A stretch of DNA of 35,000 nt, taken from assembly GCA_949358305.1 (NCBI GenBank), contig CASHSZ010000077.1, forward strand, positions 1 to 35,000. The letters run 5' to 3'. The translations under genes and the position numbers were made by a program. The stretch is from Strigamia acuminata (lineage: Eukaryota; Arthropoda; Chilopoda; Geophilomorpha; Linotaeniidae). Below the pieces are notes generated by a model. It did not search any database and had not been told where the DNA came from. It saw only the letters and a list, made by a program, of their open reading frames with translations. Shown in pieces: positions 10,938-23,039 of this stretch; the stretch's first letter is position 1; every line of letters begins with the position of its first letter.

Positions 10938-13900
10938 ATGGATTCGGACAAATTGGAGAGAAAAATCACTTTACTAAACCGCACGAATTACGACAGCTGG
11001 AAACAGCAGGTGAAGGTACTCTTAATGCATCATGGATGCTGGGCGTTCACGGACGGGACGGAGGAGGCTTTGGCACCAGGAGCATCGTGGCGCGATCGGT
11101 CCGACTTCAAGCTGCGAAAAGGACGGGCCTTCAGCTTGATTTATTACTCAATAGAAGAGCAGTACCACGAACTGCTCAGCGGAGTCGACGATGCCAAGAA
11201 GGCGTGGGACACGCTCAAGGCCAACTTCGAACCTGTATCCAGAGCCAGGATAATTCGTCTGTTGGACGAGTTTTTCAGCCTTAAGTACGATCCGACGACG
11301 GAAACGATTGGTGTCTTCGCCGCAAAAATTAGGAATGCTGCGAAGAAGTTAGCGGACGTCAAACACAAATTGGAGGACCTATACCAAGCGTTTCAACTAA
11401 TCAGATACCTGCCTCAAGAGTACCAATCGATTGTTCAGGCAATTTATCGATGGGAAGACATTAACTTCACATTGGAGAAAGTGGAAGCCGAGTTAGTCGC
11501 CGAGGAAGGCAGATTGGCCCAACAAAGAAGGGATTCTGGCCAGGGACCAGTCGTGGACGCATTCAGCACAGGGCAAAGCTCGCAGAATGCCAAAAGTGGT
11601 GACAACTCGAAATCACAACAGAACAATAATCAAAGCAACAAAGCGAATTACACTGCACAAAGAGGCGGTCGATCGAACTATCGAGGTGGCAGAAACACGA
11701 GGGGAAGTTTCAGAGGAAACGGCACCGGATCAATGGGACGGGGGCCGTGTTTTCGGTGTAATCAACATGGTCATTGGGCTAAAGACTGTACAGCTCAATT
11801 GCAGTTGGCACCAAACGCCAATATGAAGTCAAATACAGTTGAGGAACTTGATTCCAACATGTTAGACGTCGGATTCCTCACGGAATTGAGCGACCAGGAA
11901 ATGTTGCAGTGCAGCCAAGCCAGCAATTGTTGGATTTATGACACGGGGGCAACAGGACATTTCTGCAAGGACAGGAATCAGTTTCATAATTTCAAAGAGA
12001 TGACCGGAACCATCAGCCAAGCGGATAAGAAAACCCTCATTAAAATACAAGGAGTCGGTGATGTCTGCATTATGTGTCTAGTTGGGAACGACACAATCCC
12101 AATTACACTCAAGAAGGTCTACTACGCGCCAGATTTACGAAGGAATTTAATGTCGGGGCCGTGTATTGACGAAGCGAGATGCAGAGTGGCCATAGGCGCG
12201 GGTCTGGTTAAAATATACGATCCACAATGGAAGAGGCAACTGATGGAAGCAGTTAAAAAGGACAGACTGTATTATATCAAACTAAGTGATCAGAAACCGG
12301 ATCTCGCGAAGCTAAAACAAAAGGAGAGCAACAAGGCCAATACGAGCGAGCAGAAGAAACAAGAGTCATCCGACGTAGGCAGAAAGAAATCAAATCCAGA
12401 AGAGGCAAGATTGTGGCACGAGCGGTTAGGGCACATTCATTTCCCAAGCGTCCAGGGGATGAGCAAAAGTGACGCCGTGGTGGGTTTACCATTTTTGGAT
12501 GTTCCAATTACACAGTGTGATGTCTGTGACTTGGCCAAGAAGAAAGCCATTTCTCACAAGTCCTTGCCAGGGATTAGATCAAAGGGACCACTAGAACTCT
12601 TACACATGGACGTGTGTGGAGCGTTTTCGACGGAAACTCTCTCGGGAAATAAATATTTTCTAACAATAACGGACGACTACTCTCGCTACTCAACCGTCTA
12701 CTTAATGAAAAGGAAAGATGAAGTATTTGATCTATTTCGGAAACACACAAAGAGAATCGAACGGCTACTGGGAAAATCAATCCTAGCCATCCGCACGGAC
12801 AATGGCATGGAGTTTTGCTCCAACAAATTTGGGGAATACCTGGAAGAACAGGGCATTATCCACGAGCGAACCAATGCCTACACACCAGTCCAAAACGGCG
12901 TTTCCGAAAGACTCAACCAAACTTTAGCAAATGGAATGCGAGCTCTCATTTACGACGCACAGATGGAACACAGATTCTGGGGGGAAGCCATCCTGACATT
13001 CAACTATTTGAGGAACAGAATAGCAAAATTGAACTCGGATAAAACGCCCATGGAACTGTATTATGGTCGCAAGCCGTCACTCCGACATTTAAGAAAATTC
13101 GGAAGTCTCTGCTTCGTGCAGAAGAGAGTGCGAGACGGCAAGATCGATAACAAAGCATTACATGGAATCATGCTTGGCTATTCACGAGTCACAAAGGGCT
13201 ACAGAATCTGGTTGCCGGACTTCTCCAAAGTTATTGAAACAAGTGATGTCAAGTTCGTTGAGAGCAGGCGCGGAGTTGAAGGCGTGCTGGGCCTACCTGA
13301 GAAATATACAACTTTTATTGACAATTTGAACGATAACCTGGATGACAACAACGACCGTCAGTACTACTCGGATGAGGATATGAGGCCACCCCTACCTCCG
13401 CCGCAACCACTGAAACAGGAAGAAGGAAAGGAGTTACCTCAGCTCAATTTGAAGTGGAGATTGCCGGATGAGAAGCTTCGACCAAAACCCAACATACCTG
13501 GAGCCGAAGCAGGAATGAAACTGCCTGGGATTTTACCACAACCTGGAGTCGATGTTGTGAACCCAGTTCCGACAATTCCTCCACTCGTCTGGAAGAGGAC
13601 CGAGAAAACGAGACCCACTGGACACAAGGATTATGAGTACACAATCGCCGGATACGACAAACCGAAATTGCGTTCAATACCAGAAGTGAAGCGCTATTGT
13701 ACTGAACATAATTTACGTGTTCCAGAACACCTTTTCGACGATAAGAGGAAGAAGAAACCCACTGAATCGAATGTGACGGCGGACGACTTCGATTTAGATG
13801 ATTTAGACGAATTGACCCTCGATTTCGAAGCAAACCATCTCGAAGTTTTCGTACCCGCACGTTTTGAGCAGATTGCCAGCCTACCAGAGAAAGAAGAATG

Positions 13901-15425
13901 GGATCAGGCGATGCGCGACGAGATCGACGTGATGCACGAACGTGATGTTTGGGAATTGGTCCCACCACCATCCGACGTTAAATTAGTGGGATCCAAGTGG
14001 GTTTTCACTGTTAAACAGAACGAAAAAGGAGAAATTGCACGTTATAAGGCGAGACTTGTGGCGCAGGGTTTTTCCCAAGTCTATGGCGAGTCTTACGAAG
14101 AAACCTTTTCGCCTGTGGTGGACTTCTCCATCATTCGTTTTCTATTTACGCTACTCGTCTGTATGTTAAAGTGGACATACATCCAAGCTGACGTCAAGAG
14201 CGCTTACTTATACGCAAAGCTACAGAAAACGGTTTACATGCGTCAACCCAAAGGATTCGTTTGCCAGGGCAAAGAAAATTACGTTTGCAAATTACTTCGG
14301 GCGATATACGGCCTACATCAATCCGGAAGAGAATGGGGCTTGGAACTCGAAGAAACTTTGCTGAAACTTGGTTTACAACACGTAGATTGGTGCAACTGCG
14401 TTTACAAGTTCAAGAATGTCGCATATTTAATCGTATACGTTGATGACATCGTAGTTTTCGGCAAACATCATGAAGACGCGATGAACGTTCTCAACATGAT
14501 TAAGACGCATTTCGATCTAGTAATATTGGGACGGACAAAGAAATTGTTAGGAGTTGAATTCCACTCACACAAACAACTAATGATTTTGCATCAAAGAAGT
14601 TACATCAGCAAGGTATTGCTGAGATTCGAAAATCACCTAAAGTCAGTGAAGATTAGGTCGCAACCAATGATCAAATCGACCATTCTCACAAAACAGCAAT
14701 GCCCCACTACCATTGAAGATTTCAAAGTCATGGAGAAGATACCGTATAGAAGCTTGCTTGGTTCTTTAGCATTTATTGGATCAAGAACGAGGCCGGATAT
14801 GGCGTACGCAATCAACATTCTGAGCCAATTCCAATCCAACCCCGGGTGGGACCATTGGATCGTACTCTTGGAATTGCTTAGCTATTTAAGGACAACTAGA
14901 AACCTCGGACTGATGTTGTTCCCTAACGACCAAATTGAAGTCATTGGCTACAGCGACTCGGATTACGCCAATAATCGAGATGATCGGATTTCTGTTGGCG
15001 GAACCCTTATAACGTTGGGCAATGCTCCCATCTATTGGAGGACATTCAAACAACGCAATGTGACACTGTCCACAATGGAAGCCGAGTATGTGGCACTCAC
15101 GGAGACCGTCAAGGATTTTATCTGGATTGTCAGAGTATTATACGAGATCGTCCCTGAGTTGGCAAACAACTCTTATCACCGAGTGCTGTGCGATAATATC
15201 TCTTCCGTGGACTTTACTAAATCAAATATAGAGAATCGAAAGACGAAACATATCGATGTAAGGTACCACTTTATACGGGAACTCGTCAAGAAGGAGAACC
15301 TGCAGGTGGTACATGTGGGAACCAAATCGAACTTTGCCGACATATTTACGAAGTCGGTTGATAAAACCGATCTAGTGCATTTTTGTAATCGATTTTTGAT
15401 CGATCCTACTACTCTCAATGCTTGA
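10938..15425 (+). CDS. Copia-type Gag-Pol polyprotein (1495 aa)
   Basis: The start was placed at ATG 10938 because the following residues begin as copia Gag proteins do; the open frame extends upstream to an ATG at 10899. Domains in order: a Gag region of the UBN2 type (about 10-200); a CCHC zinc knuckle (from Cys271); an aspartic protease with DTGA at Asp335; a GAG-pre-integrase segment with WHERLGH near 493; an integrase core with Asp558, Asp621 and Glu657, which gives the D,D-35-E spacing; a reverse transcriptase with YVDD starting at 1167; and an RNase H with the acidic residues around 1340 and 1381-1383, ending in the HIDVRYHF motif. Gag and Pol are in one frame with no stop or frameshift, so the polyprotein would be cut by its own protease. 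All listed catalytic residues are present. Confidence 0.96.
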   Translation: MDSDKLERKITLLNRTNYDSWKQQVKVLLMHHGCWAFTDGTEEALAPGASWRDRSDFKLRKGRAFSLIYYSIEEQYHELLSGVDDAKKAWDTLKANFEPVSRARIIRLLDEFFSLKYDPTTETIGVFAAKIRNAAKKLADVKHKLEDLYQAFQLIRYLPQEYQSIVQAIYRWEDINFTLEKVEAELVAEEGRLAQQRRDSGQGPVVDAFSTGQSSQNAKSGDNSKSQQNNNQSNKANYTAQRGGRSNYRGGRNTRGSFRGNGTGSMGRGPCFRCNQHGHWAKDCTAQLQLAPNANMKSNTVEELDSNMLDVGFLTELSDQEMLQCSQASNCWIYDTGATGHFCKDRNQFHNFKEMTGTISQADKKTLIKIQGVGDVCIMCLVGNDTIPITLKKVYYAPDLRRNLMSGPCIDEARCRVAIGAGLVKIYDPQWKRQLMEAVKKDRLYYIKLSDQKPDLAKLKQKESNKANTSEQKKQESSDVGRKKSNPEEARLWHERLGHIHFPSVQGMSKSDAVVGLPFLDVPITQCDVCDLAKKKAISHKSLPGIRSKGPLELLHMDVCGAFSTETLSGNKYFLTITDDYSRYSTVYLMKRKDEVFDLFRKHTKRIERLLGKSILAIRTDNGMEFCSNKFGEYLEEQGIIHERTNAYTPVQNGVSERLNQTLANGMRALIYDAQMEHRFWGEAILTFNYLRNRIAKLNSDKTPMELYYGRKPSLRHLRKFGSLCFVQKRVRDGKIDNKALHGIMLGYSRVTKGYRIWLPDFSKVIETSDVKFVESRRGVEGVLGLPEKYTTFIDNLNDNLDDNNDRQYYSDEDMRPPLPPPQPLKQEEGKELPQLNLKWRLPDEKLRPKPNIPGAEAGMKLPGILPQPGVDVVNPVPTIPPLVWKRTEKTRPTGHKDYEYTIAGYDKPKLRSIPEVKRYCTEHNLRVPEHLFDDKRKKKPTESNVTADDFDLDDLDELTLDFEANHLEVFVPARFEQIASLPEKEEWDQAMRDEIDVMHERDVWELVPPPSDVKLVGSKWVFTVKQNEKGEIARYKARLVAQGFSQVYGESYEETFSPVVDFSIIRFLFTLLVCMLKWTYIQADVKSAYLYAKLQKTVYMRQPKGFVCQGKENYVCKLLRAIYGLHQSGREWGLELEETLLKLGLQHVDWCNCVYKFKNVAYLIVYVDDIVVFGKHHEDAMNVLNMIKTHFDLVILGRTKKLLGVEFHSHKQLMILHQRSYISKVLLRFENHLKSVKIRSQPMIKSTILTKQQCPTTIEDFKVMEKIPYRSLLGSLAFIGSRTRPDMAYAINILSQFQSNPGWDHWIVLLELLSYLRTTRNLGLMLFPNDQIEVIGYSDSDYANNRDDRISVGGTLITLGNAPIYWRTFKQRNVTLSTMEAEYVALTETVKDFIWIVRVLYEIVPELANNSYHRVLCDNISSVDFTKSNIENRKTKHIDVRYHFIRELVKKENLQVVHVGTKSNFADIFTKSVDKTDLVHFCNRFLIDPTTLNA

Positions 15426-15443
15426 TATTACGAGGGGGCCGAA

Positions 15444-15761
15444 TGTTAGGCTTTTGTGTGTTATAACTGTCTGTATTATTTCGTATCATCAAGCGATGTT
15501 GTTCGTTAGATTGTATACTTGTTAATTTGTACACTATCTTAGCTGCACGATTGGCTGCAGTATTTGTCACAAATAACTTATGTATTCTGCCCAAAGGGGG
15601 CGTTGTTTACTTTTTCCCAGTCACATGACTGGACAATAAATCACACTTGATGTTTCTTTTCAACCAGGTGAAGATGGTGTTTGTGCTTGCTTTCACAATA
15701 GATGTTTCTCACACCACTGCTAAATAAGTTAATCCACACTACTTTGGACCACAAGTTAACA
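15444..15761 (+). repeat. 3' LTR of the copia element
   Basis: This second LTR has the same length as the 5' LTR and shows no difference by eye. AATAAA at 15635-15640 corresponds to the signal in the 5' LTR. It is followed by the right copy of the target duplication, CTCTC (15762-15766). Confidence 0.96.
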
Positions 15762-15849
15762 CTCTCGAGACGACAACAAGAAAATAAAAAGGATGCGTTT
15801 ATCGTTTGTAGGTAGAATCTCGCGCCGAGTTAAATAAAAGTCTTTAAAA

Positions 15850-18750
15850 AATAGAAATCGATTTCCCGGTCGTAGAATTAATTTTGTGTCATGTGATCCA
15901 GTCATTAATTAGATTTTCGTGGTAGATGTTGCGTGAAACAAGATCGTGAACGTCTCAATTGGTTTACGATTTAAATTTCATCTCGCAATACACGCTGCAC
16001 CAACGTAGTCGACGCGAGTTTATATCACTGCACTCGATGGGTTTTGTGAGCATTTTTAGACCAATCGATCGTACAGCTTGTTTGCTAGTCTTCCTTTCGA
16101 GGTCAGTAGTTAACTCTTTGCACTCAATCTGTACGAGTCGCGGTAGCCGGGTTCTTGCATTCTATGATGCTGTTGGTTCCAACGGCGATACGCGTCTCCC
16201 GCCTCTCGGTCTCAGACTGGCCTTCGGGCCGGTCAAAAAAAAAGAAAAAAATTAATAAATAGATAAATAAGTCGGGAACAAAACGCATCCATCCCGACGA
16301 ATAGTGACAGTTGGGCTCGTTGAGCGGCGGCAGCGGCGGCGGTAGCCCCGACGACTCGCCCCGAAAATAAGCTCCCGCACCGGCATTTCTTCGTCCGTCT
16401 AAACCTCGCAGCGCGCGTGCGGTCGCGTGCATTCTACTCGTGTCCGGTGTGGCGATCGGTACGGGGTAAAAAAAAAAATATTACACGCAAAAGGAAAGAC
16501 GATTAAAATTTTAATTCTCCGGTCGTGGAACCGACTTTGTGGTTTGCGTTTTAACCGTTAATTAGGTTATCTTCGTCGCACTTTATCGCAATAAAAATTT
16601 TATAGGAAACCCGCCGCTCCGCATTTTATTTTCACCTCCCGGGGGTCTTGCGCCGTCGTATTCGATGGCAGTCGCCTTCGGTGCGTTCAATTGACCCCGT
16701 GAGTGCTTTCGGATCGAGACCGATGTGAGAGGTCGACATTCACGCCCCGACGATCGGTGCGGACCACTGGCATTTTTTCACCCATCCGTTTATCGGTCGT
16801 CGGTCCGATGCACGCTCCAGCCAGTGATTTTGTCGACGGGTCTCCGAGAGCGGTCTCGGTCTCAGACTGGCCTTCGGGCCGGTCAAAATAATAAATAAAT
16901 AAATAAATAAATAAATGGATCGGAAATAGGTCGCACCCGTCCCGGCGAGAATAAGGGTGGGTGGCGTCGTTGAGCGACGTCAGCGGCAGCGACGTCAGCG
17001 GCAGCGACAGCCCCGACGACTAACTCGCCCCGAAAATAAGGTCCTGCGCCGGCATCCGTTCGTTCGTTCAAACCTCGCAGCGCTCGTGCGGTCGCGTGCA
17101 TTCTACTCGTGTCCGACGTGGCGATCGGTACGGAGTAAAAAAAAAAAAGATCATCAGAGAAAGGAAGACGATTAAAATTTTAATTCTCCAGTCGTGGCAC
17201 CGACTTTGCGGTTCGTGCTTTAACCGTTAATTAGGTTATCTTCGTTGTGGCAGATTCGAATAAAAGTTTTACAAAATAATCGTCGTTTTACATTTTTAAA
17301 TCATTTCCCAGGGACCGTGTACCGTCGCAGTCGATGCGAGTCCCGGTCATCGCATCCGATAGACATTGCGGACGTTTTTCAGATCGAGACTGGAGTACCT
17401 GTTGAGTACCAAATGGCCGGTCGGTCGTTGGTGTGGTTCCGTCTCCTAAAATGTTCGTCGCCATTTTCTGTTGGTCGAGTCGCCTACCATCCAATGGTCG
17501 GTCGGTGGGTCTCGGTCTCAGACTGGCCTTCGGGCCGGTCAAAATAACAAATAAATGAATAAATCGGAAATAGAACGTCCCCGTCCCGGCCAGAATAGGG
17601 ACAGGTGGTGTCGTTGAGCGGCGTCAGCGGCAGCGACAGCCCGGACGAATCGCCCCGAAAATAAGGTCCTGCGCTGGCATCCGTTTGTTCGTTCAAACCT
17701 CGCAGCGCTCGTGCGGTCGCGTGCATTCTACTCGTGTCCGACGTGGCGATCGGTACGGAGTAAAAAAAAAAAAGATCATCAGAGAAAGGAAGACGATTAA
17801 AATTTTAATTCTCCGGTCGTGGCACCGACTTTGCGGTTCGTACTTTAACCGTTAATTAGGTTATCTTCGTCGTAATTCGTTGGAATAAAAATTTTATAGA
17901 AAATGAGCCGTTTCGTATTTTATTTTCATCTTCCGGGGGTCTCGCGCCGTCGTTGTGGACGGGAGTCTTCCCGAACACGTTCGATGGGTTTTGCCAACAC
18001 TTTCAGATCGAACTCGGGACTCGGGCCCGCCGCTCGGTCGAGCGGCGCACAGTACCCGCCGAGCGGCGCGGTATCCGATATAAAAGGACCCTTGCTTCGC
18101 CACGGTCTCAGACTGGCCTTCGGGCCGGTCAAAATAATAAATAAATAAATAAATAAATAAGTCCGAAAATGGAACGTATCCGTCCCGACGAATAGATGCG
18201 GTTGGGGTCGTTGAGCGACAGCGGCGGCAGCGGCAGCCCCGACGACTCGCCCCGAAAATAAGCTCCCTTACCGGCATTCCTTCGACCGTCTAAACCTCGC
18301 AGCATGCGTGCGGTCGCGTGCATTCTACTCGTGTCCGATGTGGCGATCGGTACGAGGTAAAAAAAATATCACACGAAAAAAGAAAGACGATTAAAATTTT
18401 AATTCTTCGGTCGTGGGACCGACTTTGCGGTCCGTGCTTTAACCGTTAATTAGGTTATCTTCGTCGTAATTCGTTGGAATAAAAATTTTATAGAAAATGA
18501 GCCGTTTCGTATTTTATTTTCATCTTCCGGGGGTCTCGCGCCGTCGTTGTGGACGGGAGTCTTCCCGAACACGTTCGATGGGTTTTGCCAACACTTTCAG
18601 ATCGAACTCGGGACTCGGGCCCGCCGCTCGGTCGAGCGGCGCACAGTACCCGCCGAGCGGCGCGGTATTTGATACCCGTCTCTGTAAAAGCAGCCGTGCT
18701 TTTTCGGTCTCAGACTGGCCTTCGGGCCGGTCAAAATAATAAATAAATAA
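15850..18750 (+). repeat. Tandem array II: five further cUUCGg-hairpin units
   Basis: This is the same repeat family as 6398-9445. The units begin near 15850 (diverged at its 5' block), 16495, 17165, 17790 and 18384. The hairpins start at 16215, 16865, 17521, 18111 and 18713, each followed by an AAAATAA-type tail. The last two units are virtually identical for more than 200 bases (from about 17880 and 18474), indicating a recent tandem duplication. The middles of the units near 16000, 16680 and 17330 differ strongly from those near 6560 and 17950, while both flanking blocks stay conserved. The last unit ends after its tail at about 18750 without the usual downstream conserved block. Confidence 0.88.
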
Positions 18751-19980
18751 GTCGAGAATGGGCCACCGCCGGCCGGTGGGGCCAATCGTCGCGGGTGGGT
18801 GGGGCAGGCAGCCAACCGTCCACCGATCGATCGATCGATTGATTGATCGACCGACCAATCAATCGGTTTTCAGATTTCGGGTTTTCACGGGTCCCAGGTT
18901 TTTCAGGTTTTTCAGATTTTTCAGATTTCAGATTTCAGATTTCAGATTTCAGATTTCACATCGAATAATGTACGGAGTCTCTTCGGTGCCATTCTCATTT
19001 TGACCGTTAAGGACAGACAGACTGCTCCTCGACCAGGACCGACTAATGCGACAACTAGACCCGTCGCCCGTCGCGCGAGCCCGCCTCATTTTTTTCGCTC
19101 GTTTATTCACGCTTAGTTTTAAGAAAAATTTTCAAATTTTACAAATGTACACAAATAAAAAGACCGTTTACTTTTCGCTCCAATTGTTTATTCTTTATAC
19201 GCCTTTACAACTCTTACGAGAAGATAAATAGAAAGCGAGAAAATATAATCGATCAACCACGCCGTCGGCGCCTAACCCGAACCCGTAGTCCCCGCTTCGT
19301 TCTTCTCCTCCCCGTTCACGGGACGGGCCGAACACCGAACACCGAGCGCCGAGCGCTGCGCGGGCACCCGGTGGCGCAACCGGGCAACATGACGCGGCAC
19401 GATTCAAAACGCCGATCGTTTATTCGTTTCATTTTATTTTGTTTCGTTTCGTTTCATTTTATTGTTTCACTTTGTTTTATTTTGTTTCATTTTTTCTTTT
19501 TAATTCGCATCGCCGAGCGTCGCGTCGCAGCGCCGTGACATCGAGGTGAACAGCGGATCAAGCTTTTTCCCGCCATTGTTGTGCCCTTCTCCTTCTTCGC
19601 GACGCACACGCGTACATATATCGGTTCGCTGGACTCCGTAGAGTGGGAAAAACAAACAAACAAACAAACAAAAAAAAAACGAACAAACGAGTAAGTAAGG
19701 CTATCCAATCGCATTATTTCTTAAAAAAAAAACAAACAAACGAGAGAAGAAACGGAACGGGCGAATAAAAACGGCGTGCCATGCGGGACAGCGTGCGTGA
19801 GCACGGAGGAGGGGGGAAACCCCGTCGATATCAAACGACTAGATTCAACGTTGGTTTTGTGGTTACTACTCGCGGCGCTATTATTTGTCCGTCCGTTCGT
19901 CCGTTAATCGGTCTAATGAATTAACCAATTAATTGATTAAACGACCAATTCGTTTATAAGTAGGCGATTGATCGACGAAA
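18751..19980. other. Intergenic region with short repeats, no gene supported
   Basis: It contains a GATC/GATT tetranucleotide patch (18826-18865), a run of TTTTTCAG and ATTTCAG units (about 18897-18958), a GC-rich patch (19255-19410) with an open minus-strand frame of 70 codons but no splice or domain support, and GTTTC/TTTAT pentanucleotide runs (19430-19500). The promoter of the nine-exon gene starting at 19981 should lie in its right part. Confidence 0.55.
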
Positions 19981-21280
19981 ATGGACGACGAGCAACGAGG
20001 AGTGGGCGAAGAACGGACGGGAGTGAACCCCGAGGGCGGAGGTGTCACGGAGACCCACGCGGAAACAGGCGCCGAGGAGGTGGTGCACGTTTTGTCGTCG
20101 CCGAACGGAACAGCGGGAACCGAGAGCGCGGACCCGGGCGCCAGCCAGTCGTTTCCGAGCACGTTGTCCGGATTGGAAGGTGTACGCAAACCCCGTCCAA
20201 TGTAAGTACCACGGCGCGACCGGGTTCGTGCGGGATACCATTTACATTCGTTTTCGTTTTTCGATAGACGACTCGACAGCGACAACGACGACGACAGCGA
20301 CAATGGCAATGGCAACAACGGCGGTGGCGGCGACAACGGCAACGGCGGCAACGAAGCCAACGACGGCAACAGCGGCGGTGACGGGGCAACGGGGCGCGAG
20401 GTCGAAGCCATGCAAGCCAAGATCAACACCCTGGAAGTTGAACTGGAAGAATTGAGGTCGAACCTCGCCAACCACGGCGAAAGACTGGGGGCTCTCGAGG
20501 CGATGCTCCCAGTCCCTCCCAGCGGGTCGCAGTCGCAACAAACAGACTTTGGCTCCTACGACTCTGCGAAGGTGAGCAACGGCGCCCGCCCGTGTCGTCG
20601 ATTCACTCGTTTTTTCTTCTTCTTCTTCTTCTTCTTCGTTCAGGACAAGCCCGTTCGCAGCAGGGTGGGGATGTGTTGGCTGTGCCGCAGGAAGCGCGCG
20701 AACTACGCCTACGACGACGACGACGGCGACGGCGACGACGACGACGGCGATGGGGGCGGATGGAAACCGGCTGGCCCACTCAAGGACATTGGCGATCACT
20801 GGCGGAGTGTGCACACCGTAGCCAGAGACTTTGAGGCGGCCAGGCAATTGCTGCGCGGCCACATCGGCACATTCGACGGCTTTTGCCAGGTACGTATGTA
20901 TGCATGTGTTTCCTCGCGCGGTCTCTCGGTGTCGTCGCTGAACAAATCGTATGTTTTTGTTTTTTTTGTTTTTTTTACCCGACAGGAACTGTTTTCGACG
21001 ACGGAGCACGCGTCCGACTGCCCTTTGTGCGACACGCAGCCGGATGACCTGAGGCAACATCTTTGGACGAAACATAAATTTTACGTACCGATCGCGACGA
21101 TAAGGTCGAGCATCGACCAAAGGGGATGCGACGAACCGAAACTACCGGCGCCGAAACGCCCGGCGCCGCAACGTGTCCCGGATCAACCGAAACGACGAAA
21201 GGGCGAGGCAGAAAAGAAGGTGAAAGAAAAACGCCTCGGTTTATTCGTTCGTTCATTGATTATTTTAATTTTTTATTCAC

Positions 21281-21376
<96 letters not shown>

Positions 21377-22992
21377 ACACACACACACAGGTAGTCATCC
21401 CAGTAGAACAAAGCAACTTGGACCTGATGAAGGAAGGGTACACGAAGTGGATGTCGAACGTGCGTGACTGACTCGCGTCGAGGACTCGATCAATCTATCG
21501 ATCGAATTGACTCGTTCGTTTTCTTTTTCAGGAAGCCATCGACATGGTGCAACAACGCCCGGTGCTGGATCTCCTCTTCGGAAAGGACAAAGTCAGGGGC
21601 TTGTTTTCCATGCCCGCTTCTTTCCCTTCCCCGCGTCCCTCTCCTCTCGCTGGTACCTTTCGCATTGCCCCCGCTGCTGCAACTGCTCTTCGCACCGCCG
21701 AGCAACGCGCCAAATCCGCCGCCGAGCAACGCGCCAAATCCGCCGCCGAGCAACGCGCCAAATCCGCCGCCGAGCAACGCGCCAAATCCGCCGCCGAGCA
21801 ACGCGCCAAATCCGCCGCCGAGCAACGCGCCAAATCCGCCGCCGAGCAACGCGCCAAATCCGCCGCCGAGCAACGCGCCAAATCCGCCGCCGAGCAACGC
21901 GCCAAATCCGCCGCCGAGCAACGCGCCAAATCCGCCGCCGAGCAACGCGCCAAATCCGCCGCCGAGCAACGTGCCAAACCCACCACCGAGCAACGCGCCA
22001 AATCTACTGTTGTTGCCGCTAAACACGCCGGATCCATTAAACGTGCAGACGACAATAGCAACAGCAGCAGCAGCAGCGGCGGCGACGACGACGGCGCCGA
22101 GGACAGTGGTGCCGACCTCTTCACCGGCGCCCGCCCCGATCGTGGTGCCGGTGCCGGTGCCACCAGCAAGTCCCGAGAATACGACGTCGACCTCTCGCGC
22201 GATCCCATCACCGTACGCGGCTTCACTTTCGTGCGTAGTCGGGTACCCGGCATCCCGCTCGTCCGCGACGACGACGATGATGAGGAACGCGCTCGCCGCG
22301 AAGTCCGCAAGAAGAACCGCGCGAAGGTAGAGTGCGAAGGCCAAATGATCCGCGCACAGAGTCGCGAGATACAGCGTCGGCGAGAAAGTGAGTTCGAACT
22401 CGAACACGCCGAACACGAGCCCTCGCCCGGGCACAGTCGCGGCACCGGGTCGCGGTCGCGGTCGCGGTCGCGGTCGCAATCGCGGTCGCAGTCGCAGTCG
22501 CGGTCGCAGTCGCAGTCGCGGTCGCGGTCGCGATCGCAGTCGCGGTCGCGGTCGCAGTCGAAGGAGTCGCGATCGAAGGAGTCGCGATCGAAGGAGTCGC
22601 AGTCGCAGTCGTGGTCGCAGTCGCGGTCATCTTCTTCGCGGCCGTTTTCGCAACCGTTCAAGGTAAGAAACGAAAAATCTCGTCCCGTATTGTCTCGTTT
22701 TTCTTTCTTTCTTTCTTTCTTTCTTTCTCGTATCCGTTCACAAATTCGCTCGTTTCAAATTTCAGACGTCCCTGTATCGCCACGATCGGAGTGGTGCCGC
22801 TGGCTCCAAGGCAACCGGTTGCGACAGTATCTACTGTCTCGGGGTGGCCGACCCGCGGATCAAATGCTCCGAGTGTTTATGCTCGGTGCACGAAGAGTGC
22901 GTGGGGCGGCCGTGGACCAAACGACTCGGCCGAAGCGAAGGTTTTGTCTGCAGCGGTTGTCGCGACGAACCCCTCTGCTCCAAACTGCGGTA

Positions 22993-23039
<47 letters not shown>

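Larger units (their letters stand above)
9845..15761 (+). mobile_element. Complete Ty1/copia LTR retrotransposon (5917 bp)
   Basis: The element is bounded by two 318-bp direct LTRs (9845-10162 and 15444-15761) that begin TGTTAG and end TTAACA. It is flanked by the 5-bp duplication CTCTC (9840-9844 and 15762-15766). A primer-binding site follows the 5' LTR, and a purine-rich stretch (ACGAGGGGGCC, from 15430) precedes the 3' LTR. A single uninterrupted gag-pol frame lies between. By eye the two LTRs show no difference and the reading frame is intact, both signs of a very recent insertion and possible activity. The domain order protease, integrase, reverse transcriptase, RNase H defines the copia superfamily. 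The insertion lies in the spacer between the two hairpin-repeat arrays. Confidence 0.97.

Noticed and set aside
20242-21120. 292-codon minus-strand ORF opposite the nine-exon gene
   Set aside because: It spans four plus-strand exons and their introns; the plus strand has matching splice phases and zinc-finger motifs.
21490-22661. Minus-strand ORFs of 329 and 377 codons
   Set aside because: They are open only because the 24-bp minisatellite and the RS-encoding tract are stop-free in several frames.
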